Source: Astragalus membranaceus (Eukaryota > Streptophyta > Magnoliopsida > Fabales > Fabaceae). Taken from it: a stretch of 64,000 nt of DNA. Below, one piece after another: positions 32,361 through 42,100 of this stretch. Positions within the stretch are counted from its first letter, which is position 1. The number at the start of each line of letters is the position of its first letter. The translations under genes and the position numbers were made by a program. The stretch covers positions 64,059,521 to 64,123,520 of the forward strand of contig CM076847.1 in NCBI GenBank assembly GCA_039519185.1, written 5' to 3'. A model generated the notes under the pieces. That model did no database searches. It saw only the letters and a program-made list of their open reading frames with translations, and was not told the DNA's origin.

Positions 32361-32557
32361 CAAAATCAGGAGGAGGAAGGGAGAAGGGGGTTTCTAAAAT
32401 TGTTGCTTAGAAATGTTGGAGCTAGTCTACCTGTAGTATTAGGAAATGGCAAAGCTCTTGTTGTTGATGAACAACAAGGTGTTTCTTCCTCCAGAATGTC
32501 TTATTCCAAATTTCTAGAGTATTTGGATAAGGATAGGGTCAAGGGAATGAGGGATTA
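32361..32557 (+). pseudogene. Captured fragment of a chloroplast FtsH metalloprotease gene
   Basis: One frame stays open for about 65 codons and reads GRRGFLKLLLRNVG, GNGKALVVDEQQ and GVSSSRMSYSKFLEYLDKDR before a stop at 32555-32557. The GVSSSRMSYS-FLEYLDK-RV block is the conserved lumenal or N-terminal region of thylakoid FtsH proteases (FtsH1/5 type). The ATPase and protease domains are absent. The fragment lies between MULE TIRs, so it was transduplicated, not a host gene in place. Confidence 0.8.
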
Positions 32558-32879
32558 GAGATTTGGGGATTATTGTAAGATAGAAGATGATGAATAGTAA
32601 CATAGGAGTATTTTGGGTATTTTAGTTTTGAATAAAAATTAATTTTAAATTAAAATCTTAGGTGGACCTGCCAAATCATCACTGTTTTGCCACATCAACA
32701 TCCACGTCAGCATTGCCAGCCACTTAAGCTTTTTTCACAAAGATAAACGAAAATTATAAAAAATGGTAACAATGCAACGTTTTTAAAACATCAAGGACCT
32801 AATCGTTACAAAAAAAAGTTAAGGAACCTATTCGTTACCTGAAAATAAGTTAAGGGACCTCAGGAGATATTTTGCATAT

Positions 32880-33724
32880 GTTTAAGCATGAGGATGTGAT
32901 GAAAGGCACCCCTCAATAGAGAAGGTAAGAATCATTTCGATAATCACATGGCATATAACATGTTAACATGCACACACATCATAGCAACTGCATAGCTTAA
33001 CACATCTTCCTAACCATCCTCCCATGGGTCCCCCCAACCTGTAAAGTCACAAATCAATAATCATACTTTCAGGGGCAACTAACCACTCATGGTTGTTAAA
33101 TGAAACTTTTGATCATTTGATAGGAGCAACTGTTGATCATTCCCAATGTGAGACTCCTGATCACACTCCATAGTGTGCAATTGTTGATCCCTCTACCTAA
33201 TTTCTATGTGTGATGAGTGATCATACAATCTACAACTCTATGTGGTATTGGTGTTCACATAGATTTTGTATGCAACTACTACCGATCATATATGAGAACT
33301 AACTACAACTAATTTTTTTATCATCCACTATCTACTCAGCTTGACATCTCGACATCGATTAGTTTAATTCATCTAAAATTTTATTATCTCAAGAATTCAA
33401 CTATCATATCATTTGATTAGCATATAAAGTCAATCTGTGTCACCATGTTATCATACCATTTATTGATAACAACATATAAGTAACCTTATTTTCATACTAA
33501 CATTAATACATACAAACAGACAACCTAGATAGACAAGAGATCATTCCTGCAATGAAGGAATCCTATGCACCTTATCATTGGGCATTATATAGCTGCCTAA
33601 TCCTTTGTAGGGTTTGAGGAATCCTGTGCACCTTAACGGTTGAATGTTTCCCAATAGTTGAATGTTTGTTCTCCCCACCCGATAATTGAACGTTTGAACT
33701 TTCTCGTTCCACAAATAGTTTGAC
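32880..33724. other. Intergenic DNA without genes
   Basis: The stretch 33100-33300 has several GTTGATCAT/TGATCAC-like words. No open frame of note or element end was recognised. Confidence 0.4.
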
Positions 33725-34245
33725 CACTACAATAGGAAAGGCCATTAGGGGTGCTTTTTTTTATCCATTAGGGGCGCTTTCGGGCGCCCCTAAATCTGGC
33801 GCTCCTGTTGCCAACCCTTCTACAGGAGCGCACAACAAACGCCTCTAATTATTAGGAAACAGAAGCGCTAAAAAAAAGTGCCCCTGTTGGTCTTAGCGCC
33901 TCTGACAATCAGGGGCGCTCGCAGTAACAAGCGCCCATGTTGGTCTGACCAACAGAAGCGCTTTTTACTGGGAGCGCCCCTGATTGTCAAGTGGGGGTAA
34001 CACCAACAGGGGCGCTTCTAACTGCAAGCGCCCCCGATTCTATGTTTTCTTTTTAAAATATTTTTTCTTGTTTCTGGTATATCCAATATTTTGCAGCACA
34101 TCCCTACTCTCATTTTCATCAACCAACAACAACCAATATCAACTCAACAACCAATATGAACCAAATTTCAAATCAACTAACCAATTGCAAATCAAATTCC
34201 AAACTAACAAACTTATAAATCCATCTAATATACATACATACATAT

Positions 34246-34646
34246 TGTTCTGGAGTCAACTAGAGGGTCCCGTTAGCAAAACCAGGAGGTGCGCTTAGCA
34301 AGTCATATGGATCAGCCCAGCCAATTCAGCCCATATCCACCTCATGCGAGCCCAACATGCTTGGACGGTCAAGATTGACTCTACCCATCCGACGATCCAC
34401 AAGAGGGCACGATTTCCTATAAATACAGGCAAATTTTGCCCTTACAAAGGTTGAATCTCTAATCCTTAGTACCTTCACTCTTATATTCTATATACTGACT
34501 TGAGCGTCGGAGTGGTTGCAGGTACCCCCCCCCCCCCCGGGGCGCTCATTGACCTCCGGTCCGGACAGCAAGCGACCTGACCTCTTGTCAGGACAGCAAG
34601 AGACCTACCAACAGCAGACGACCAAAAAGCTGCTCGGTACAGAACA
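34246..34646 (+). mobile_element. Solo LTR, 401 bp, with perfect 5-bp duplication
   Basis: The ends are TGTTCTGG and TACAGAACA (7-bp inverted TGTTCTG) and CATAT is duplicated at 34241-34245 and 34647-34651. A TATA box (34418-34425) is followed about 69 bases later by ACTGACTTGAGCGTCGGAGT and TTGCAGGTAC (34494-34523). A run of 14 C then follows. The motif and its spacing are shared with the solo LTR at 10390-10732. Confidence 0.93.
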
Positions 34647-34812
34647 CATATCAACAAAGTACCAACAAAAATTACATAAATCATTAACCAAATTCTGAAT
34701 GTTAACATAGACAGCAAAAATGACATGACATCCATTGTGGGGAACAAAAAACCAGCTAACCAAAGTTAGATGAATTTCGATTTTCATTAATCAAACGGGC
34801 AACATGATGACA

Positions 34813-35922
34813 CACTACAAAAAAACATGGATTAGCGACGGATTTTAGCGACGGATAGGTGGTCCGTCGCTAAAATCAAAATTAGCGACGGAAATTCACA
34901 GCATTAGCGACGGATTTCAAAACAATGTCTTTAGCGACGGAAATTGGCTAAATTAGCAACAGATTTAATATGGTGCGAAACTTGAAAATTTTGGTTCGAA
35001 TTAGCGACGGAAATCCGTCGCTAAATCCGTCGCTAATGTTTGGAAAATTGTGCCACTGACCGTTGCAGTTGATTTGACACGTGACAGACATTAGCGAGGG
35101 AAATCCGTCGCTAACGGGTAAATTTTTTTTTATAAACCCGAATCCTTCCTCTTCCTCTTTCATTTCTTCCTCTTCCTCTTTCATTTCTTCCTCTTCTTCG
35201 TTTTTTCCTCTTCCTCTTTCATTTCTTCCTCTTCCTCTTTCATTTCTTCTTACCACCACCACCATCATCTTGTCCCTTCAACACCACCACACCATCCTCT
35301 TTCATTTCCTCCTCTTCCTCTTTCATTTCTTTTCCTTCTCCATTTTCCTCTTCCTCTTTCATTTTTTCTTACCACCACCACCATCATCTTCTCCCTTCAA
35401 CGCCACACCACCACCACACCATCCTCTTTCATTTCCTCCTCTTATCCTTTAATTTCTTTTCCTTCTCCATTTTCCTCTTTCTCTTTCATTTTTCTTACCA
35501 CCACCACCATCATCTTCTCCCTTCAACACCACACCACCACCACCACACCACCCTCTTTCATTTATTTTCCTTCTCCATTTTCCTCCCCAACCCCTTATCT
35601 CTCCCTCTCTCTATCTGAGATTAGCGTTTTCTAAAAAAAAAAAAGAGATTAGTGACGGATTTTAGCGACGGATTTCCGTCGCTAAAGTTGGTCAGTGTCA
35701 GTGTCAAATCAACTGCAACAGGCAGTGTGCACAGTGTTTAGCGACGGATTTTCCGTCGCTAATTTTAGCGACGGATTTTATTCCCTCGCTAACCATTAGC
35801 GACAAGTGGTTTAGCGACGGAATTGGTCCGTCTCTAATTCCGTCGCTAAAAGTCAGTAGCGAGGGAAAAACAGGCATTAGCGAGGGAAAAATCCGTCGCT
35901 AATACGCTGTTTTTTTGTAGTG
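34813..35922. mobile_element. Small non-autonomous CACTA element, 1110 bp
   Basis: The TIR is CACTACAAAAAAACA at both ends and the 3-bp duplication ACA is exact (34810-34812, 35923-35925). Subterminal regions hold many TTAGCGACGGA / TCCGTCGCTAA units. The centre (35130-35600) is a pyrimidine-rich repeat of TTTCATTTCTTCCTCTTCC and ACCACCACCATCATCTTC units with no real gene. It interrupts the last Ulp1-like exon of the older CACTA element. Confidence 0.93.
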
Positions 35923-36598
35923 ACACCACTCTCCCTTGATCTCAGTAAGTTGGTCATCAGAAAATGGAGCTCCAACCTCATTTCCAGGAAAATACTGCAA
36001 AAATAAGCAAAAATAAAATAAACTTAGAATAAAGTGCTATATGCTAGATATGGAATTACTTGTAAAAAAACAAACTATATAAATTACATACATTTTCTGG
36101 AATTTCCATTTGATTGTGAGTGATTATGTCCTTCATAAACTTCATAACGTAATACCCGCAATCATCATTGTTTGGTTGTCTAGGACACTAGAAATCAAAA
36201 TAACAATTAATTATTAAAATGCGAACAATATTTACATGGATAAGAATATTGATTATAAACTTACCGTTATTAGTATCCATTTTGTTTTATTGTTGACATT
36301 CCCATCTCGAGCCCTCCTCTCATTTGATCCCCAATAAGTCATCATACAACTGAAACATCATACATATAAATGTATTAATTAATCGAAATACATACATAAT
36401 TTAAATAATGAAATATGCGATGTAACTAAATACACACCTTTCAAATACTCCTTTCATCTTGGGGTGGTTGGTATAATGACCATGACACGAATCCAAATAG
36501 AAAATTCGATTTCTTTTAGAATCAACTACCAACAATATCCAATGTGCCCTACAAAAAATTTGAATAACCAAATAAATAACAGATATTTCAAAAACACG

Positions 36599-36599
<1 letters not shown>

Positions 36600-36647
<48 letters not shown>

Positions 36648-36660
36648 TAGATAGATAGAT
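36600..36660. repeat. (TA)n(GATA)n microsatellite in a Ulp1 intron
   Basis: A TA run followed by GATA units lies between two Ulp1-like exons. A related (AAT)n run is at 36960-37013. Confidence 0.85.
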
Positions 36661-36979
36661 TAAATTTCTTACCCTAAGTTGATGGGTGCCAAAAAAGCTA
36701 TCACAGCTTCTTTCATGTGACAAAGCCAAGCGTCTATCGATATAGGCTTTTACCGCTTCGTTGTTTTCTTTAATCGCTTTCTTCAAGTCTTTAACCATGG
36801 CTTTTGACATGTCTTTATCAAAGTGGACGTTGCGTAGAAAAGTACGTTCGGGGCACAAGAAGATAAATTTATGTGTTTGTTCCATGGGGATCATAATCTC
36901 ATGGTACAAATACCTATAGTTAAAATGTATACAAATAAATTAACAAATAATAACAATAATAGTAATAATAATAATTATG

Positions 36980-37016
<37 letters not shown>

Positions 37017-37353
37017 CTGATGTATATATTAAGAGTAGCCCCAGATGCCCACTTGTGATCATATACCTCTTGCAGTTCCATTTGAAAGGCAGATTTGGTG
37101 GAAATCTCCCAAGATGTCTGGATCAACCAATGCAGTTATCAAATCTGCACTCGTCATTTTTGAGGCATGAATCTTTAGATAACTGATAAATTCCTTAGAA
37201 GGGGGGTTGGGATTGAACCTCCTTCCCTTTATCTACTTGCTGAGACACTGATTTCTTGCTAGTAATAGAAGGGGGAGTTGGGATTGAATCTCATTCTCGC
37301 TAGCTTCTCGCCTAGACACATGCTTCTTGCGACCAATAGAAGGGGAGGGTTGG

Positions 37354-38980
37354 TGATAACTCTATTTTATATAGAGTTATTCATACAATCAAGCTTGAGT
37401 TATTGCTTATTTTCAAGAACATTTATATATATTTATAGCTTATTTATCAAGGAACAGCATTCTAAATATTCAAATGGATAAAGGGCAATGATCTAGGCAA
37501 AATGCACACATCTTGTTAGGTTTGATGTTTTTGTTCAGTGCAGCTACTGCAGGAGTGGGAACACTGCCAACATCAGGAGTGGAAACACTAGGAGTGGAAA
37601 CACTGCCAACACCTGCTAAAATTCTGCAGTTTATACCAAAACATCCAAAGACCATTTCAATGCTTCCACACTTGATTAGTGACGTCATGCCTAGTCACCT
37701 GGAGCTGAGCCACTTGCTGAAGTCGGCGATACACATAAAAATCAAGTTGCAAGACTCAAACTTATCTAAAAGACATGTGGCACTTCTCCAATGGACCTCA
37801 TCTTTTGTTATGCATGCAAGCGACCAAACCTGTGCAACTTGCTTGATTGGTTGTCAACAAATTAACCATGTTCGGTCTCCTCAGCTGATCTTTCACGCCA
37901 AAGGAAACCCCTTGCAAGAGGAAAGCTTTCAAGCCTATAAATAGATATCATATCTTCACAAGAAAAGAATCCTATATTCTATCATCTTTCACATCTTTAA
38001 ATCCTTTATCTTTTCGCTTAGTTTAGGATTAGTTTATTTTCATTTCAAGTTTCTAAGGAGAGGAAGGTGAGGAAGTGCTTGACAACCATTCCCTTCACTT
38101 CTACTTTGAAGAAATTCGTGTAAGAAATCTTTATTGTACTTCAACTTGGGAACTTAATGCAAAAGATCTTCTATTCAAGTAATCTCTACTCTTTTAAGTT
38201 CTTTTGCTTTATTATTCATTTACTTATGTTCTTTGCACATTCTTTGCTTTATAACATGAGTAACATGAGCTAAATTCCCTTAAGTTGAGATGTTCTAACC
38301 TTGTAATGAGCTTCTAAATATGTTATTATGATTTATGTAGTGTAAACACTTTAAACTCTTGCATAACACTTCTTTCAACTTATTCTGGAATTGATCACTT
38401 TAGAATAGGTAAAACTTGTAGCAGCAGACATGGGCTACATTTATGAACTCAAGAGTTAATAAGGACAAGTATTTAATAAAGGAAACTTTGTTAAATATAT
38501 GCTAAAACCTAGACATAGGATAGCATAGTTCTTAGGATAGTAAAATTACAAGAGTGAACCTATTTAGCAACTTGGATCATTGTTAGGAGGCAAGGGAGGA
38601 ATTGACAAACCTTTCTTTACTGTAAAAAACAAAGATCATAAGAGCTTGTAATGAAACTCTGAAGAGAAGTGCTGAAAGGCACAAACTGATGCATCTACAT
38701 CCAGTGTTCCCACACTACATACTCCATTAAAACATTTAGAAGTAAAGTACTTGGTGAAAACATCTCAACTACTTTTTCCAACTGATTTCTCACACATTTT
38801 ATTGCTTATTATTATTTTACTTACTTTGAAAACTTCAAACCAAAAATACTGAATAGTGTAGACACACTAAGTGTACACTTTGAACTACAAAAATTTACAA
38901 TACATAATCCCTGTGGGTTCGACCTTTCTTATCACTTTATTACTTGTGTGACTATGTATACTTGCATATAATAAACCACA
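37354..38980 (+). repeat. 5' LTR of the Athila-like element
   Basis: It begins TGATAACTCTATTTTATATAG and ends near ATAAACCACA, nine bases before the primer site. It contains a TATA-like CCTATAAATAG (about 37935) followed by a plausible transcript start. Near the end are CCCTGTGGGTTCGACC and a TACTTGCATAT block typical of this group. Several AGTGGAAACACT-like words occur at 37552-37615 and 38702. The right boundary is inferred, not confirmed by a second LTR. Confidence 0.65.
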
Positions 38981-38989
38981 CCAAGTTTT

Positions 38990-39007
38990 TGGCGCCGTTG
39001 CCGGGGA
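38990..39007 (+). other. Primer binding site, tRNA-Asp type
   Basis: TGGCGCCGTTGCCGGGGA is complementary to the 3' end of plant tRNA-Asp, the common primer for Athila/Tat elements. It lies nine bases after the inferred LTR end. Confidence 0.85.
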
Positions 39008-39125
39008 TTATAGTAAAATTTTGTTGTTTAGATTGTTAATTTAGTGTTTTATTAGTACTACTGGTATTCTGTTTTCTGTGCAAAAACACTTAGTGCAGAA
39101 ACACTCAGTGTGGAAACACTAGTTT

Positions 39126-42100
39126 ATGCCCAGAGATAGACCACCAGAATTTGATTGTGATCCAGAAATTGAGAGAAGATTTAGGAGATTGCTAAGACAA
39201 CAAAGACAAAGACAACAAGACTGCAGAACAATGTCTCACCACAGTGAAGATGCCTCAGTAAGAGGAGGACCTAATTCACATCAACAAACTGAAGGTGGAC
39301 CAGATCACAGACAACAATTCATTCAAATGGGACCAATAGGTATGATTAATGATAGAGATAGACCTATGAGAGACTATGCTCAATATGACCAGCAGCACAT
39401 ACAAACTAGTATTGCTAGACCTCAAATTGATGCTGTTCATTTTGAATTTAAACCTATGATGTTTCAAATGTTGCAAACAATTGGTCAATTTGGTGGATCT
39501 CCACATGAAGATCCCCATGATCATTTAAAGCAATTCATAGAAGTTTGTAGTAACTTTATCATTCCTGGCATTAGTGAGGATGCATTTAGGCTTAAGTTAT
39601 TTCCATACTCTTTGAAAGATAGGGCAAAATCATGGCTAAATTCTATGGAGCCCAATTCTATTCATACATGGAATGAATTAGCTGAAAAATTCTTAAGCAA
39701 ATATTTTCCTCCTATTAAAAATGCTAGGATGAGACATGATATTACATCTTTTAAGCAAAAAGAATTTGAATCATTGTTTGAAGCATGGGAAAGATGGAAA
39801 GAACTTTTAAGAAAATGTCCACATCATGGTTTACCTGTCATTATACAAATGGAAACTTTTTACAATGGTCTAGAACCACAAACCAGAGTGATGCTAGATG
39901 CATCAGCTGGTGGTGTTCTTTTGAATATGTCTTATAATGAAGCATGTGATCTTATTGACAAAATTGCTACAAATGGTTCAAGTTGGCCTACTGAGAGGGT
40001 AAGTGCTCAAAAGAGAACCTCTGGAGTACATGAGATTAATAATATATCAGCCCTATCTGCTCAAGTAGCCACTTTAACAAGTCTGATCAAACAGTGCACT
40101 GCACCTACATCTAGTGTAGCAACACCAAAAGAAAACACTGCAGCAGCTATAGAACAAGCCTCTCCAGGAACTACAAGTTGTGTGTATTGTGGAGGAGGCC
40201 ATCTATATGAAGAATGTCCTAGCAACCCTGTCTCTGTCAATTATGTAGGTTACAATAAAAATAACAACCCTTACTCTCATACCTACAATCCAGGATGGAA
40301 GAACCACCCAAATTTTAGGTGGAACAATTCTAATGCACCTGCACAAAGTGCACCTGCACCAAGTACTCCTCCTGGATTCCTACCTCAAAGCCAACAAAGA
40401 TCAAACCCACCTGCCAGTGCCAACTCTCTAGAAGAATTGCTTAGATCATTCATTAGTGAAACTAGAACTGCTAGGCAAGCTCATGACATATCAATTAAGA
40501 ACCTAGAGAACCAAGTAGGGCAATTAGCAACTGCTTTGCAGCAAAGACCAGTAGGTACTTTGCCATCAAACACAGAAGCTTCACCCTCACAAAGGCAAGG
40601 TAAGGAACAGGTCAAAGCCATATCTTTGAGAAGTGGCAAGGATCTAACAGAACCATATGAGCTTGAAGGTACAGAAAAGGGAGAAAAAAATAAAAATGAA
40701 AAAAATTCTCAAGATGCAGAAACACCTGGTGTTCCTACATCTTCTACTCCAAGGTTAGTACCAGAATACCCTCCTCCTCCTTTTCCTCAAAGATTGAAAA
40801 AAATACATGAGGAGAAGCAATTCAGTAAATTTTTAGATGTTTTAAAACAATTGCATATCAATGTTCCCTTGATAGAGGCACTTCAACAAATGCCAAACTA
40901 TGCCAAATTCATGAAAGATGTGCTTTCTAAAAGAAGAAGATTAGGGGAATTTGAAACTGTTGTTATGTCAAAAGAATGTAGTCAGATTTTACAAAACAAA
41001 ATTCCAAGGAAGCTAAAGGATCCAGGTAGCTTTACAATCCCTTTTTCAATAGGTAAGTACTATACAGGAAGAGCATTATGTGATTTAGGTGCAAGCATCA
41101 ATTTGATGCCCAAATCTATCTTCACAAAGCTAGGGATTGGAAATGTAAAACCTACCACATTGACACTATCTTTGGCAGATAGATCAATTGCATATCCAGA
41201 AGGAATTATTGAGGATATATTGGTGCAAGTTGACAAATTTGTGTTTCCTGCAGATTTTGTTATACTTGATTTCATTGCAGATGAAGAAGTGCCAGTCATA
41301 CTTGGAAGACCATTCTTGGCAACAGGTAAAACACTGATAGATGTGCAAAGAGGAGAGCTAACCATGAGAGTGAATGATCAAAAAGTAAAATTTAATGTCT
41401 TGAATGCTTTGAAGTATCCTGCAGAGGAGAGTGAAGAGTGTTCATCAATCTCACTTGATCATTTGGTAGAGAAGCAGTTCCACAAGCAGTATGATCACCT
41501 TGCCAATGCACTAGCACCTGATGTTTCTGCATTGCCTGCTGAGAAATTTATTGAAGAAAGCATATTGCCCAAGGAACAAGCTACACCTAAGGTATGGGTT
41601 AGAACTTATGAATCTCTTAATTTAGAAGATCCCAACCTTAAAGAAAATGTACCTTCTATTGAACAACCTCCTAAGCTAGAATTAAAAGAACTACCTAAGC
41701 ATTTAAAATATGTTTTTCTAGGTGAGGATAATACCCTTCCTGTAATCATAGCTTCTGACCTATCTTTAGAACAAGAGCTTGATTTAATTAACACCTTGAG
41801 AAAACATAGAAAAGCTATAGGTTGGCAAATGTCTGACATTAAAGGGATTAGCCCCTCAACATGCATGCATAGGATAATTTTAGAAGAAAATTCTAAAAAT
41901 AGCATAGAAGGGCAAAGAAGATTAAATCCAACAATGAAAGAGGTTGTTAAGAAGGAAATAATTAAATGGCTAGATGCTGGTATTATCTACCCCATTTCAG
42001 ATAGTGCATGGGTTAGTCCTGTGCAATGTGTTCCTAAAAAGGGTGGAGTCACAGTTGTAGCCAATAAAAATAATGAATTAATCCCAACCAGAACTGTAAC

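Larger units (their letters stand above)
30829..32879. mobile_element. Pack-MULE of the same family as 1888-3368
   Basis: Left and right ends (CAAAATATCTCTCGAGG; complement CAAAATATCTCCTGAGG) and about 250-bp TIRs match the 1888-3368 element. GTTTAAGC occurs at 30821-30828 directly before the left end and again at 32880-32887, five bases beyond the right CAAAATATCTC block, so the duplication looks real but the right end is slightly longer. The interior holds a foldback element (31511-31973) and an exon-like fragment of an FtsH protease gene (32361-32557), which makes it a Pack-MULE. Confidence 0.75.
34720..37150 (-). pseudogene. Ulp1-like (C48) cysteine protease gene of the CACTA element
   Basis: Minus-strand exon-like blocks appear in order: EVYDHKWASGATLNIYI (about 37090-37020), EIMIPMEQTHKFIFLC and the rest of that exon (36905-36670), ILLVVDSKRNRIFYLDSCHG (36540-36440), RARDGNVNNKTKWI (36325-36265), RQPNNDDCGYYVMKFMKDII (36185-36105) and GNEVGAPFSDDQLTEI (35990-35930). 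The LLVVD-YLDS region contains the Ulp1 His/Asp-type blocks and NNDDCGYYVM the catalytic Cys block. Ulp1 proteases remove SUMO; copies are common in plant CACTA and MULE elements. The final exon is split by the 34813-35922 insertion and resumes as HHVARLINENR before 34800. N-terminal exons are missing, so it is a relic. Confidence 0.7.
33725..37353 (-). mobile_element. CACTA (EnSpm) element, one end present, cut by Athila
   Basis: The end CACTACAATAGGAAAG (33725) is followed by about 320 bases crowded with GGGGCGCT / AGCGCCCC repeats in both orientations, the standard CACTA subterminal pattern. The interior carries antisense Ulp1-like exons (34720-37150). The other terminus is not seen: Athila LTR sequence begins at 37354. 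A solo LTR (34246-34646) and a small CACTA element (34813-35922) are nested in it. Confidence 0.65.

Noticed and set aside
35081..35452. 123-codon Ser/Phe-rich plus frame
   Set aside because: Pyrimidine-rich tandem repeat in the centre of the small CACTA element.
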